64,000 nt of DNA from Pedobacter schmidteae (GCF_900564155.1 NZ_LS999839.1:4213097-4277096); one strand, 5' to 3'. Numbered from the stretch's first letter, positions 24,314-33,966 are shown. Notes: a model not told the origin generated them from the letters alone. Program-made: numbers and translations.

Positions 24314-27300
24314 ATGAAATTTATTCATCTAATCAGATGCAATTTACCATGCGTTGTATCTCGTTCAATATTGCGTACCATGAAGTTGATTTTCGTCATC
24401 ATGACAACTTTTTTGATGCAGGTTAGCGCATCATCTTCAGCACAATTGGTATCGCTGAAGGAAAATAATATTGGCATACGCTCTGTATTCGATAAGATCA
24501 GAAAGCAAACAGGTTATATCGTGCTTTACAAGTCCGATCACGTGAAAAGGAGTACCGCCTTAAATGTTAATCTACAGAATGTTCCACTTAAAGAAGCGCT
24601 GAGGATTATTTTAAAAGACCAGAATTTAGACTTCGAGATCAAAAACAAATCCATCATCCTAAGCAGGAAACCGGAGCCCATAACCCAAAAACTAATCGAG
24701 GAAATTAAGCAGGAATTCGACATCAGGGGTGAGGTTAAGGATGGTAGTGGTAAGGCCATCCCTGGCGCATCTGTAAAGGTAAAAGGAACCAATAAAACTG
24801 CTAAAACTAATGAAAAAGGTGAGTTTTTGCTGGAAGGCATTGCCGAGAACTCCATTATAGAAGTGACTTGTATTGGCTTCAAAACCCTACAGGTCCCGGT
24901 AACAAAAGAACGCTATTTAAGTGTGAAACTGGAAGAGGATGTGACTGGCTTAAACCAGGTTGTTGTGGTGGGATACGGCACTCAAAAGAAGGTAAACCTT
25001 ACAGGCTCCGTTCAGGTAGTAGAGGGGGCAAAGCTGAAGAACCGACCAACCAACAATGTTACCCAGGCCTTGCAGGGTACGGTTTCTGGTGTAAACTTCA
25101 GCTACGGCAATGGTGGTTTTGAACCAGGTGCCAGTCCCGCGATGCAAATACGGGGGCAGGGAAAACCTTATGTGATTATCGATGGAACAGCCGGCGATAT
25201 CAATACGATTGACCCAAATGATATAGACAACATATCGGTGCTGAAGGATGCGGCTGCATCTGCCATTTATGGTGCAAGGGCACCTTATGGCGTATTGATC
25301 ATTACTACTAAATCTGGAAAACAGAATCAGAAAATTCAGGTTGAGGCATCAGCCAATTCCGGCATTACGTCAATTATCAATAAACCAAAGATGGTTGATT
25401 CCTATACGTTTGTAAGAGCAATGAATGAATTCCACGACAATCAGGGCGTGGCGAGGCTATTTGCTGAAGGAACAATAGACCGGATTATTGCAAGAAAAAA
25501 TGACCCCAGCTTACCTGAAACTGTACCCGATCCAAGTAACCCTACCAAATGGGCAACATACCAGCTGTCAAACGGCAACAACGACTGGGTCGACATTCAT
25601 TTCGGCAATGGACGCCGGAATCAGGAAAATGTCTCTGTAAAAGGAGGTGGCAAAGATGCGGCTTATTTCATATCTGCAGGACATGCTTATGAGAAAGGCA
25701 TTTTAAAAATGGCTGAGGATAACTATAGCCGCATCAACCTCAACTCAAAAATAGATTTAAATTTAAACAGCTGGTGGAAGTTAACTTCAAATACGCGTAT
25801 CACAGAAGAAAACAGGATAAATCCGGTATACAATGGCGAGGGTAACTACGCAATGGTGATCCATCATATATTGCGTACCCACCCAAATCAGTATTTAAAA
25901 TCGCCTAACGGAGAATATTCAGCTTTGTCGAGAGTGCCGCTAATGCGTACAGGTAGCGAAAAAACTACAAAACGAGAGCTTCTGCAACGACTTGCAACAG
26001 AAATTACCCCGGTAAAAGGCTGGTCTATCAATGCCGATTATTCTGTTTCACTTCCATTTAGACAGTTTGTGGGTGAGAACCTCACAGCTTACGAAGATCA
26101 GGTAGATGGAACCCTTACACCCATTGCCTCCACAGTTCCTTCTTACATCACAAAATCCAAGTCAAATGCAAGCTACAAATCCCTGAATGTGTTCTCATCT
26201 TACAAATTTGACTTAGCAGAAGATCACCATTTTGCATTTTTGGGAGGTTACCAGCAAGAATCCAACCGGTACGATTACATGAGGGGGCTTAAACGCGAAC
26301 TGATCACTCCCGAAGTACCGTCTATCACAACGGCTACCGGAGAGATGCAGGTGATTGATACACTTACCCACTGGGCAACGCAGGGGTATTTTTTAAGGTT
26401 TAACTACAACTATCAGGACAAATATTTGCTGGAAGTAAACACCCGGTACGATGGTACTTCAAAATTTGCGAAACATCATCGCTGGGGCTGGTTCCCTTCT
26501 TTTTCTGTCGGATGGAATATTTCGAATGAGAAATTCTGGACCAATATGTCAAAACATATAAACAGCTTAAAGCTGAGGGGGTCATGGGGTAGTTTAGGTA
26601 ATCAGGATGTGGCTGCCTACCAGGATCTTGCCCTTCTGGGGGTACAGACAAACTTAAACTGGATCCTCAATTCCAAACGCCCTCCATACACTACTGCACC
26701 TAACCTGATCAACCCCGATCTGACCTGGGAGTCTTCAAAAACCATTGATTTTGGAATTGATATGGCCGTGTTCAACAACAAATTGCAGGTTACTTTTGAC
26801 TACTATCAACGGTTAACATTTAACCGGCTTGGACCTGCGCAGGCCCTTCCAGCTGTTCTGGGAGCTACCGTACCGCGCGAAAATAATTCAGAACTACGCA
26901 CCCGGGGCTGGGATGCTTCATTAACCTGGAGAGACAAGATTGGTAGTGATTTCAATTACAGTGTAACAGGAATGCTTTTTGACAATACCAGCGTTGTAAC
27001 CAAATACAATAATCCAACTGGTATATTAACCACTGATTATACAGGAAAAACAGTAGGCGAAATATGGGGTTACGAAACTGTAGGGCTTATTCAAACTCAG
27101 GAACGTGCCGATTTTATGAATTCGAGCAAAATGCAGAATTTTATCAATGCCCAGGTGTGGCGCACTGGTGATGTTGAATATAGAGACCTCAATAATGATG
27201 GCGTAATCAATAACGGAAAAAACACGGTAGACGACCACGGAGACCGGAGAGTTATCGGAAACACCACACCACGATATCAGTTCGGATTAAACCTTTCTGC

Positions 27301-27796
27301 AAGCTACAAGAACCTGGATATATCTGTTTTCCTTCAGGGTACAGCTAAACGCGATCTGTGGTTAACCGGAAACATGTTCTGGGGCTTTAACAACTGGAAC
27401 CAAACCTCATTATTCCCAAATCACCTGGATTATTATCGAGATGCGGAGGAGACCAAGTATTCGGGCTTAGGACCCAATACCGATGCTTATTTTCCACGTC
27501 CTTACAGTACTGCGGCCACCTATGTCAAAAATCAGCAGGTACAAACCCGTTATTTGCAAAATGGGGCATACATCAGGCTAAAAAACCTGCAGATTGGCTA
27601 TACTTTGCCCAAAACTGCCATAAGTAAGGTAGGGTTGAGCAAAGCAAGGTTATATTTTTCGGGAGAGAACATTTGGACATCCAGTAAGGTACCGGTAGGC
27701 TTTGATCCTGAAACTGCCAATGTGGGCGAATTTGGTAATGGGAAGTCCATATTCTCACAAGCCATCTGGGCAATGGGCCTCAATATTTCGTTTTAA
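24314..27796 (+). CDS. SusC/RagA-type TonB-dependent receptor with STN domain, nutrient locus 1
   Basis: 1160 residues from the ATG at 24314, which gives a long basic N-region before the signal core (ILRTMKLIFVIMTTFLMQVSASSSAQ); the frame is open back to 24251. Domains: secretin/TonB N-terminal STN (about 50-120; NIGIRSVFDKIRKQTGYIVLY), which contacts FecR; CarboxypepD_reg (about 135-210); plug (about 215-330; VVVGYGTQKKVNLTGSVQVV and DAAASAIYGARAPYGVLIITTK); and barrel to the C-terminus (AIWAMGLNISF). It imports a ligand larger than porins allow, with SusD as a lid. The ligand may be an organic phosphate, judging by the two phosphoesterases downstream. Confidence 0.94.
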   Translation: MKFIHLIRCNLPCVVSRSILRTMKLIFVIMTTFLMQVSASSSAQLVSLKENNIGIRSVFDKIRKQTGYIVLYKSDHVKRSTALNVNLQNVPLKEALRIILKDQNLDFEIKNKSIILSRKPEPITQKLIEEIKQEFDIRGEVKDGSGKAIPGASVKVKGTNKTAKTNEKGEFLLEGIAENSIIEVTCIGFKTLQVPVTKERYLSVKLEEDVTGLNQVVVVGYGTQKKVNLTGSVQVVEGAKLKNRPTNNVTQALQGTVSGVNFSYGNGGFEPGASPAMQIRGQGKPYVIIDGTAGDINTIDPNDIDNISVLKDAAASAIYGARAPYGVLIITTKSGKQNQKIQVEASANSGITSIINKPKMVDSYTFVRAMNEFHDNQGVARLFAEGTIDRIIARKNDPSLPETVPDPSNPTKWATYQLSNGNNDWVDIHFGNGRRNQENVSVKGGGKDAAYFISAGHAYEKGILKMAEDNYSRINLNSKIDLNLNSWWKLTSNTRITEENRINPVYNGEGNYAMVIHHILRTHPNQYLKSPNGEYSALSRVPLMRTGSEKTTKRELLQRLATEITPVKGWSINADYSVSLPFRQFVGENLTAYEDQVDGTLTPIASTVPSYITKSKSNASYKSLNVFSSYKFDLAEDHHFAFLGGYQQESNRYDYMRGLKRELITPEVPSITTATGEMQVIDTLTHWATQGYFLRFNYNYQDKYLLEVNTRYDGTSKFAKHHRWGWFPSFSVGWNISNEKFWTNMSKHINSLKLRGSWGSLGNQDVAAYQDLALLGVQTNLNWILNSKRPPYTTAPNLINPDLTWESSKTIDFGIDMAVFNNKLQVTFDYYQRLTFNRLGPAQALPAVLGATVPRENNSELRTRGWDASLTWRDKIGSDFNYSVTGMLFDNTSVVTKYNNPTGILTTDYTGKTVGEIWGYETVGLIQTQERADFMNSSKMQNFINAQVWRTGDVEYRDLNNDGVINNGKNTVDDHGDRRVIGNTTPRYQFGLNLSASYKNLDISVFLQGTAKRDLWLTGNMFWGFNNWNQTSLFPNHLDYYRDAEETKYSGLGPNTDAYFPRPYSTAATYVKNQQVQTRYLQNGAYIRLKNLQIGYTLPKTAISKVGLSKARLYFSGENIWTSSKVPVGFDPETANVGEFGNGKSIFSQAIWAMGLNISF

Positions 27797-27814
27797 TTTT
27801 AAATCAAACAGGAA

Positions 27815-29593
27815 ATGAAAAAAAATATACTCTTGCAAGTTGGATTACTATGTTTGATCTTGCTTGGTTCTTGTAAAAAAGATTATCTGGACAGGGAACC
27901 CTTAATCCAGGTGTCAAATGATGCCTATTGGAAAACGGCCAGCGATCTGGAGAAATATGCACTTCAGTTTTATGCCAGTTTTCCATCTTTTGGTGTCGTC
28001 GGAAGTTATACCGGCCTGATCGGATGGGATGGCACCCGTGGCTCCGACACGCAGATCATCGCCGTACCCAGTACAATATGGAACGGATCACGTTCCCAGT
28101 CAACATCAGCTTCGGCCACAACCACACCGGCAACCTGGTGGTGGGCAGATATCCAAAGTGTTAATGTGTTTTTTGCGAACTACAAAAAATGTAAGGACCC
28201 TTTTAATACTTATAAGCATTATTTAGGCGAAGCTCATTTTTTCAAGGCGTGGTTCTATTTTGAAAAAGTTGTAGCCTATGGCGATGTACCCTGGTTCAGC
28301 GATCCCCTGAAAACAAATTCAGCCGAATTATACAAGGCACGCGATTCCAGAACAGTAGTTGTCGACTCTATCTTATGGAACCTGGACAAGGCCTTTGAAT
28401 ATTTAAATCCTTTGAAAACAGCCGTTGGTGGCAATAACCGTTTGAGCAAAGAGGCTGCATTGTTGTTCAAATCACGCGTGGCCTTATTTGAAGGTTCCTG
28501 GCAAAAATATCATAAGGGAACCGTTTTTGGAACCGATGGCGCCGATCCGAATAAGTATTTCAGGGCTTCCGCAGATGCGGTTGAAGAATTGATGAAATCC
28601 CAATACACTACGGGTATATATTCCAATGGAGCACCAAACGACGATTACTGCAAGCTATTTTCCCTGGCCGACCAATCTAATAACAGGGAGGTTTTGCTCT
28701 GGAAAAAATATGATATTGGTTTACAGCTGGGCCACTCTTTCCAGATCTACGTATCAGACCGTACAGCAGGAAATATGCTAACCCTTCAACAGGTACAGCA
28801 TTATTTATCTAAGGCGGGTACGCCATACGATTATATCAATGTGGGCAAGACCGTTAAGGGCAGCAGTTTCTTAACTAAAATAGGTCAGGACTGTGATCCC
28901 CGACTGGCCCAGACCATCTGGACGCCAAATACGGTGATGTGGGATAACGGATTTGGAAAGGGCGTATTCACTAAGCCTTTCCTCGACCAATCTGGTGAAA
29001 CCTTAAATAACACGGGGTTTCAGATCAGAAAAGGCAACGACCCCAAAGATCCGCAGGCCGGAAGTGGTGTGTCATGGAACACCAACAGCACAACCGGTGC
29101 AATTGTATTTCGCTATGCTGAAGCTTTATTAAACTATGCAGAAGCCAAATCAGAATTGGGCGAACCTGTAGACTATACCAAATCATTAAACCTGCTGCGC
29201 AGCCGTTCGGGGATGCCAAATTTTGCCGTGCAATCCGATCCTTTGCGCGGTACTTATGCCGATTATGGGTATCCTATTTCCAACGAATTGCAGGAGATAC
29301 GCAGGGAGCGTACTGTAGAATTGGGATGTGAGGGCTTTCGTTATACCGATTTAATGCGCTGGCGGGCGCATAGCCTGCTGTTGAATAAAAGACCGAAAGG
29401 TTATTCCTATGATGCAGCAGAATGGGTAGGTAAAAAAATAAACTACAAGACCGATCCCGATGGTTTCCTGGATCCTTATCAAACCCAATTGCCCAACGGT
29501 TATCAGTTTAAACCGGGGCGCGATTACCTGGAATGCATCCCAACCAACGAAATTACACTCAATCCGAAATTAAAGCCAAACCCGGGTTGGTAA
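27815..29593 (+). CDS. SusD/RagB-family nutrient-binding lipoprotein, nutrient locus 1
   Basis: 592 residues. The lipobox is LLGSCKKDYLDREPL (Cys at 20). The typical SusD start (VSNDAYWKTASDLEKYALQFYASF), TPR-like helices (GEAHFFKAWFYFEKVVAYGDVPWF) and C-terminal signature (YAEALLNYAEAKSELG, RRERTVELGCEGFRYTDLMRW) are all present. It is exported to the cell surface and caps the SusC barrel. It starts 18 nt after SusC. A strong hairpin without a T-run follows (29604-29631), separating it from the phosphoesterase genes. Confidence 0.94.
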   Translation: MKKNILLQVGLLCLILLGSCKKDYLDREPLIQVSNDAYWKTASDLEKYALQFYASFPSFGVVGSYTGLIGWDGTRGSDTQIIAVPSTIWNGSRSQSTSASATTTPATWWWADIQSVNVFFANYKKCKDPFNTYKHYLGEAHFFKAWFYFEKVVAYGDVPWFSDPLKTNSAELYKARDSRTVVVDSILWNLDKAFEYLNPLKTAVGGNNRLSKEAALLFKSRVALFEGSWQKYHKGTVFGTDGADPNKYFRASADAVEELMKSQYTTGIYSNGAPNDDYCKLFSLADQSNNREVLLWKKYDIGLQLGHSFQIYVSDRTAGNMLTLQQVQHYLSKAGTPYDYINVGKTVKGSSFLTKIGQDCDPRLAQTIWTPNTVMWDNGFGKGVFTKPFLDQSGETLNNTGFQIRKGNDPKDPQAGSGVSWNTNSTTGAIVFRYAEALLNYAEAKSELGEPVDYTKSLNLLRSRSGMPNFAVQSDPLRGTYADYGYPISNELQEIRRERTVELGCEGFRYTDLMRWRAHSLLLNKRPKGYSYDAAEWVGKKINYKTDPDGFLDPYQTQLPNGYQFKPGRDYLECIPTNEITLNPKLKPNPGW

Positions 29594-29603
29594 CGAAATT
29601 ATA

Positions 29604-29631
29604 TACGGTTAGGTAAATGTACCTAACCGTA
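29604..29631 (+). terminator. Strong hairpin between SusD and the phosphoesterases
   Basis: A perfect 12-bp stem, TACGGTTAGGTA / TACCTAACCGTA, with loop AATG. Only a weak T-rich tail follows (ATCTTT), so it may act as a partial terminator or as a 3' stabiliser that sets SusCD above the downstream enzymes. Confidence 0.5.
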
Positions 29632-29656
29632 ATCTTTAATGTTTAAATTTAACCAC

Positions 29657-30550
29657 ATGAACAAATTAGCCTATCTTTTTACCTTAATTGCTTTAGCGGG
29701 AAGCCTGTCCACTAAAGCACAGGTACCAAAACCGGTTTTGCGGATCGGTCTTATTGCCGATATTCAATATGCCAATGCCGACACCAGGGGCTCGCGTTTT
29801 TACCGAAATTCCTTAAACAAGTTGAGGACCTGCGTGGAAGATTTCAATCAGCAAAAGGTGCAGTTTTCGCTCAATCTGGGCGATATTATTGACAGGGACG
29901 CTAAGGATCTGGACTCTGTTTTGTTGATTTTAGACAAGCTGAAAAAGCCAATTTATACCACTACCGGAAACCATGATTATCATGGCGTAACAGAAAACAA
30001 AACCTTGTTTACCAAACTGGGCATGCCTTCCGAGTATTATTCTTTTGAGCAAAAAGGATGGGTTTTTATCATGCTCAATACTAATGAGGTAGCCTCGTAC
30101 GCCAATGTTGCCGGTACCTGGAAGGAAAAGGAACTGAATACTATGATTGACAGTATTAAGGTTGCAAAGGGGGCCAATGGCGCAGAATACAACGGAGGGA
30201 TTAGCAGCAAGCAGCTGAAGTGGGTTGACAGTTTGCTGGCCAAAGCACAAAAACAAAAGCAGAAAGTGTTTATTTTCTCGCATCATCCGCTCGATTTTTC
30301 GCGGGGCTTTACCGCGCTCAACAGTCAGCAGATTTTGCAGGTCATTACAAAATATTCCTGTGTCAAAGCCTTGTTTGCCGGACATCACCATAGTGGAGAC
30401 TTTGGTTATCATCTGTCCATTCCTTGCATTACACTTGAGGGAATGGTAGAGACAGCCGACAAAAATGCATATGGCATCCTCGAGATTTACCCCGATCGAT
30501 TTGAGGTAAAAGGAGTGGGGCGAACCAAATCCTATAAATTTCCAATTTAA
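29657..30550 (+). CDS. Secreted metallophosphoesterase like ADP-ribose/CDP-alcohol diphosphatase (ADPRM)
   Basis: 297 residues from the ATG at 29657 (29639 is an alternative). A signal peptide ends near LSTKAQ. The calcineurin-type metal motifs are in order: GLIADIQYAN (D, Q), NLGDIIDRD, GNHDYHG, FSHHPLDF and AGHHHSGDFG. The phrase IADIQYAN..D.RGSRFYRNSL is that of Mn-dependent ADP-ribose/CDP-alcohol pyrophosphatases rather than generic phosphatases. It would act in the periplasm or at the surface. Its place behind SusCD suggests that the imported compound contains a phosphodiester or pyrophosphate. The exact substrate is inference. Confidence 0.8.
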   Translation: MNKLAYLFTLIALAGSLSTKAQVPKPVLRIGLIADIQYANADTRGSRFYRNSLNKLRTCVEDFNQQKVQFSLNLGDIIDRDAKDLDSVLLILDKLKKPIYTTTGNHDYHGVTENKTLFTKLGMPSEYYSFEQKGWVFIMLNTNEVASYANVAGTWKEKELNTMIDSIKVAKGANGAEYNGGISSKQLKWVDSLLAKAQKQKQKVFIFSHHPLDFSRGFTALNSQQILQVITKYSCVKALFAGHHHSGDFGYHLSIPCITLEGMVETADKNAYGILEIYPDRFEVKGVGRTKSYKFPI

Positions 30551-30567
30551 TAAGCATATTAGTGACA

Positions 30568-31764
30568 ATGAAAGAAAACAGAAGAAGTTTCTTAAAGAGC
30601 GGTCTTGTGGTTGGCGGACTGGCCTTATTGAATCCTGAAAAAGCCATTTCGGCCCCGACAGATACCTCCTGGGAAGCGTTTAAGATCATTACTGGGCCTT
30701 ATTTACAGACCAATTTTGGCAACAGCATTTCCATTTTATGGATTACCAATAAAAACGGCAACAGCTGGGTGGAGTATGGTGAGGCGCCAGATCAATTGAA
30801 TAAAAAATCTTTCGGAAAAAGCGACCTGGGATTAAAACCGGCTGGCCGCTTAAACTGTGTAAAGCTCGAAAATCTGAAACCAGGTGTTACCTATTATTAT
30901 AAGATCGTATCGAAGGAAATTTTAGATTTCCAGCCCTATAAACTTACTTACGGAGAAACCATCTCAGGAGCGGTAGAAAGTTTTGTCAATGCCGATATCA
31001 ATAAGGGAGAAGTTTCTTTTGTGATGATGAATGATATTCACGACAGGCCTAAGTCAATCCCTCAGTTGCTGGACCTTGACAAAGGAAATAAACGTGATTT
31101 TGTATTTTTTAATGGTGATGTTTTTGATTACCAGAGCGATGAAAAGCAGATTATAGATCATATGATCCAGCCTTGTGTGGATTATTTTGCCAGGAAAACT
31201 CCTTTTATTTATGTACGCGGAAACCATGAAACGAGGGGCAGCTTTGCGCGCGAATTTTCGGGCTATTTTGATCATGTAGCCAATACAGCTTTTACGCTGG
31301 GGCCTGTTCGTTTTGTGATTCTGGATACGGGCGAGGATAAGGAAGATGCACATCCCGTATATGCCGGCATTGTCGATTTTGACCGTTACCGCGAAGAGCA
31401 GGCGGCCTGGCTCGAAAACGAAATAAACCGCAAGGAATTCAAAAATGCGGCTTTCCGTATTGTACTGATGCATATCCCGCCCCGTTATTCGGGCGATGCC
31501 CATGGGCCGGTGCATTGCACGCAGTTGTTTGAACCTTTAATGAACCGCGGAAAGGTTGATTTGGTGCTGAGTGGTCATACCCATAAATATAAAATCCATC
31601 CGGCAGACCGTAAGTTGAATAACTATCCCATTATTATAGGTGGAGGTCCAAAGGATGGTTTCAGGACATTAACCCGAATTGTAGCCAATAAACATCATAT
31701 TGAGGTCAGTATGCTGGATGATTCAGGTAAAGAGGTTGGTAATTACAAGGTAGATAAGAGATAA
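30568..31764 (+). CDS. Tat-exported metallophosphoesterase, purple-acid-phosphatase type
   Basis: 398 residues from the ATG at 30568 (a GTG lies at 30562). The N-terminus KENRRSFLKSGLVVGGLALL is a twin-arginine (Tat) signal. A fibronectin-like N-terminal domain (about 45-125; GPYLQTNFGNSISILWITNKNG, VEYGEAP) precedes the metallophosphoesterase domain: MMNDIHDRP, FFNGDVFDY, VRGNHETRG, LMHIPPRY and LSGHTHKYKIHP. This is the arrangement of purple acid phosphatases. Tat export means that it folds, probably with metal, in the cytoplasm. It ends 7 nt from the convergent ANT(6)-like gene, with no terminator evident. Confidence 0.85.
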   Translation: MKENRRSFLKSGLVVGGLALLNPEKAISAPTDTSWEAFKIITGPYLQTNFGNSISILWITNKNGNSWVEYGEAPDQLNKKSFGKSDLGLKPAGRLNCVKLENLKPGVTYYYKIVSKEILDFQPYKLTYGETISGAVESFVNADINKGEVSFVMMNDIHDRPKSIPQLLDLDKGNKRDFVFFNGDVFDYQSDEKQIIDHMIQPCVDYFARKTPFIYVRGNHETRGSFAREFSGYFDHVANTAFTLGPVRFVILDTGEDKEDAHPVYAGIVDFDRYREEQAAWLENEINRKEFKNAAFRIVLMHIPPRYSGDAHGPVHCTQLFEPLMNRGKVDLVLSGHTHKYKIHPADRKLNNYPIIIGGGPKDGFRTLTRIVANKHHIEVSMLDDSGKEVGNYKVDKR

Positions 31765-31771
31765 CGGCTGG

Positions 31772-32665
31772 CTATTGCTGGTAAATTCCTTTAGCCTCTT
31801 TAGGGAGATGCTGCACATGTTTCAGGTAAGCTACTACCTTTTCGTCTTCTTCCAAAGGGTAGGTGTAGCCCAATTGTGCTGCAACCTTCATAGCCGTGTC
31901 CCTGAATAGCTCAATGCAATCATAAGTAGCTTTCCAGGTATCAGCAGTGGAAGCATTGGTATAAGTCAACAGGAGTTTCTCGTAAAGTTCGGGCTCAAGG
32001 TATTTGTTGTAAAATTTGCCTGCCTTACCCGGATTGACCTTAAAGTCGTAGCTGCATCCAATATGCCAGTCCAGCATTTGCATTAAAGCGGGCTGGATGA
32101 CGTGATGGAACAACCACTTTGTATAAGGCACTTGTTGCCGCCATAAGGCTTTGGCCAATCCCGAATTGGTATACCAGAATTCGTTACAGCAGTCGTGGAA
32201 GGATCTTTCGGTGGGCCTTTTGGTTAGATAGCTGGCTTCACCCGCGTCCGGGATTTCCAATTGTTTGGTGATTCCATCTTTGTCCATGAGTAAGATACTC
32301 AGGCTATCCTGTATAAAGTCAGTAAATTTTTCTGTCGGAACCAGGGTTAAGTCTATACGGTTACCATCTAAAAATTGCATCAGGTAGGAGTAAGCGCCTT
32401 CCAGTTCATCATCTGGTGGGTACAGTTCCATATCTTCGGGAGTCTGCAGTATCATACGCTCACCAAATACATCAATCCAGCCAGGGTTTTGTATAAAAGC
32501 ATCCATATCTGTGACTGCATATACGATATCAAAATCCTGAAATATATCCTTTTTTACATTGGGGTTTGCTCTTGATCCGTTTAATAGTACTGCGCGTATC
32601 CTGGAGTCATTTGTGGCTACGTCCATTATCAGTTGCATCATTTGCTGTTCGTTTCTGCTTGTCAT
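31772..32665 (-). CDS. ANT(6)-like aminoglycoside (streptomycin) adenylyltransferase
   Basis: 297 residues. The nucleotidyltransferase motif is complete: AVLLNGSRANPNVKKDIFQDFDIVYAV (GS...D.D, cited in parts), and a third acidic residue occurs in NRIDLTLVP. Further blocks (LTKRPTERSFHDCCNEFWYTNSGLAKALWRQQ) and a helical C-terminal half match the AadE/AadK streptomycin 6-adenylyltransferase family, which transfers AMP from ATP to streptomycin. The usual length is 280-300, so it is complete. Chromosomal members in environmental bacteria may have another natural substrate. It is divergent from the SRPBCC gene, with 84 bp between them. Confidence 0.9.
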   Translation of the reverse strand: MTSRNEQQMMQLIMDVATNDSRIRAVLLNGSRANPNVKKDIFQDFDIVYAVTDMDAFIQNPGWIDVFGERMILQTPEDMELYPPDDELEGAYSYLMQFLDGNRIDLTLVPTEKFTDFIQDSLSILLMDKDGITKQLEIPDAGEASYLTKRPTERSFHDCCNEFWYTNSGLAKALWRQQVPYTKWLFHHVIQPALMQMLDWHIGCSYDFKVNPGKAGKFYNKYLEPELYEKLLLTYTNASTADTWKATYDCIELFRDTAMKVAAQLGYTYPLEEDEKVVAYLKHVQHLPKEAKGIYQQ

Positions 32666-32749
32666 GGTTTAAAGTTAGAGAAAGGTTAAGGAAGGAAAAA
32701 TTACTGAATTGAAAATAATTCGATATTTTAGACTATCAAAAATTAGCGC

Positions 32750-33199
32750 ATGCCACACATCCGACTAGAAACCTATATCGCAGCCGATCAGCAAACTGTA
32801 TTCGATTTATCAAGAAGCATTGATCTTCACCAGATTTCAACTGCTCATACCAATGAAAAGGCTGTAGCTGGTAAAACTTCAGGTTTAATAGAACTAGGAG
32901 AGTGGGTAACCTGGGAAGCGCGGCATTTTGGAGTTGTGCAGCAACTTACGTCGAAGATTACAGAAATGAAGCATCCTGAATATTTTGTTGATGAAATGGT
33001 TTCGGGAGCATTTAAATCGATTAGGCATGAACATCTTTTTAGTCAGCACGAAGGGGGTACGCTAATGATTGACCTGTTTAACTATGTTTCACCATTGGGA
33101 CAGCTGGGGAAATTAGCTGACTGGCTATTTCTAACAAAATACTTGAAAAATCTATTGATCAAGCGAAATGAGATAATAAAAAGATATGCTGAAAGGTAA
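32750..33199 (+). CDS. SRPBCC-fold (START-like) ligand-binding protein
   Basis: 149 residues, soluble. It begins MPHIRLETYIAADQQTVFDLSRSIDLH, the usual first strand and helix of SRPBCC proteins, and has MVSGAFKSIRHEHLF and GGTLMIDLFNYVSPLGQLGKLADWLF, typical of the COG4276-type group, then a C-terminal helix with RNEIIKRY. Such proteins bind a hydrophobic ligand in a deep cavity; no catalytic residue can be pointed to. Single gene. Confidence 0.85.
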   Translation: MPHIRLETYIAADQQTVFDLSRSIDLHQISTAHTNEKAVAGKTSGLIELGEWVTWEARHFGVVQQLTSKITEMKHPEYFVDEMVSGAFKSIRHEHLFSQHEGGTLMIDLFNYVSPLGQLGKLADWLFLTKYLKNLLIKRNEIIKRYAER

Positions 33200-33216
33200 G
33201 TAATTTGAATTGATAT

Positions 33217-33270
33217 ATGGAATATATAATTCTTATTGTGTTTTGCCGGATGGCTTTTTTAAAACGTTGA
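33217..33270 (+). pseudogene. Chimeric gene remnant: start of a PLDc_N-like gene joined to the end of a GNAT gene
   Basis: A 17-codon frame (MEYIILIVFCRMAFLKR). The first part with its upstream DNA (33205-33245) is nearly identical to the start of the PLDc_N-like gene at 36599-36640. The last part (33249-33270) matches the final codons of the GNAT gene at 22018-22039 in 20 of 22 bases. It looks like the scar of a deletion between two genes that once stood here. Confidence 0.5.
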
Positions 33271-33281
33271 TTTAAAAAAAA

Positions 33282-33779
33282 ATGAAAAAAATACCGTTAT
33301 TAATGCTTTGCTTTTTCCTTTTCGCTTGTCAGAATGACCCTAGAGTTGTGCAACGCCCGGGAGAACCTGATATTGTGAAAATTGAGGCTGATGACAGCTT
33401 AATGAATAAAGCTATAGAAAAGGCTAATAAGACGCTTGATCAATTCGACAGTGCGTTACAAAGCAACGATACAACCTTGGTTGCACTGGCCATCAAAATG
33501 CGGTTTGGTACGCCTGAAGGAGGGGGAGAGCATATTTGGATGACCGACATTGCCACTAAAGACAAACAGTATTATGGTGTAGTAGGTAATTTGCCCGAAT
33601 CAACCATGGAAGTAAAGGTAGGTGATACCGTTTTGATACCTAAAGATAAAATAAGTGACTGGATGTATATCAAAAATGGCAATCTGGTTGGAGGTTACAC
33701 TATTCGTGTATTGAGGGACCAACTTTCTGACGCTGAGAAAAAAGCGTTTGATGAAGAAAATGGGTTTGTTGTTAAATAA
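33282..33779 (+). CDS. DUF2314 lipoprotein
   Basis: 165 residues. The lipobox is LFACQND (Cys at 16). The C-terminal domain (about 70-150) reads IKMRFGTPEGGGEHIWMTDIATKDKQYYGVVGNLPES...VKVGDTVLIPKDKISDWMYIKNGNLVGGYTIRVLRD (cited in parts), the pattern of DUF2314 (YegJ-like): 'K..f......EH.W......g...Gv..N.P......G....p...isDWmy...g...G..T'. Function is unknown. The segment just upstream is a gene remnant, so this gene sits at a rearranged spot. Confidence 0.82.
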   Translation: MKKIPLLMLCFFLFACQNDPRVVQRPGEPDIVKIEADDSLMNKAIEKANKTLDQFDSALQSNDTTLVALAIKMRFGTPEGGGEHIWMTDIATKDKQYYGVVGNLPESTMEVKVGDTVLIPKDKISDWMYIKNGNLVGGYTIRVLRDQLSDAEKKAFDEENGFVVK

Positions 33780-33859
33780 AGAAATTTATTACAAGAAGAA
33801 GATGCAGATCCATAAACCAACAAACAATTTTTGTAAGTACCAGGGACGTTTAGAAGTTG

Positions 33860-33966
33860 GAATGACGTCAATTTTTTTAAGCTCTTCTAAGTTTAAAGAT
33901 TGAAAATAATTAAGCTTTATACGTTCCAAACATTCGATCCCAAATAGAGGTATAAAAACCGAAGTT
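33860..33966. repeat. 107-bp direct repeat, copy A (3' end of the desaturase gene)
   Basis: It matches 35816-35922 with only a handful of substitutions and no visible gap. It covers the last 57 bp of the sterol-desaturase-like gene and about 50 bp downstream. Confidence 0.85.

Noticed and set aside
29930..30568. 212-residue frame antisense to the ADPRM-like gene
   Set aside because: Shadow frame; the sense strand encodes all metallophosphoesterase motifs.
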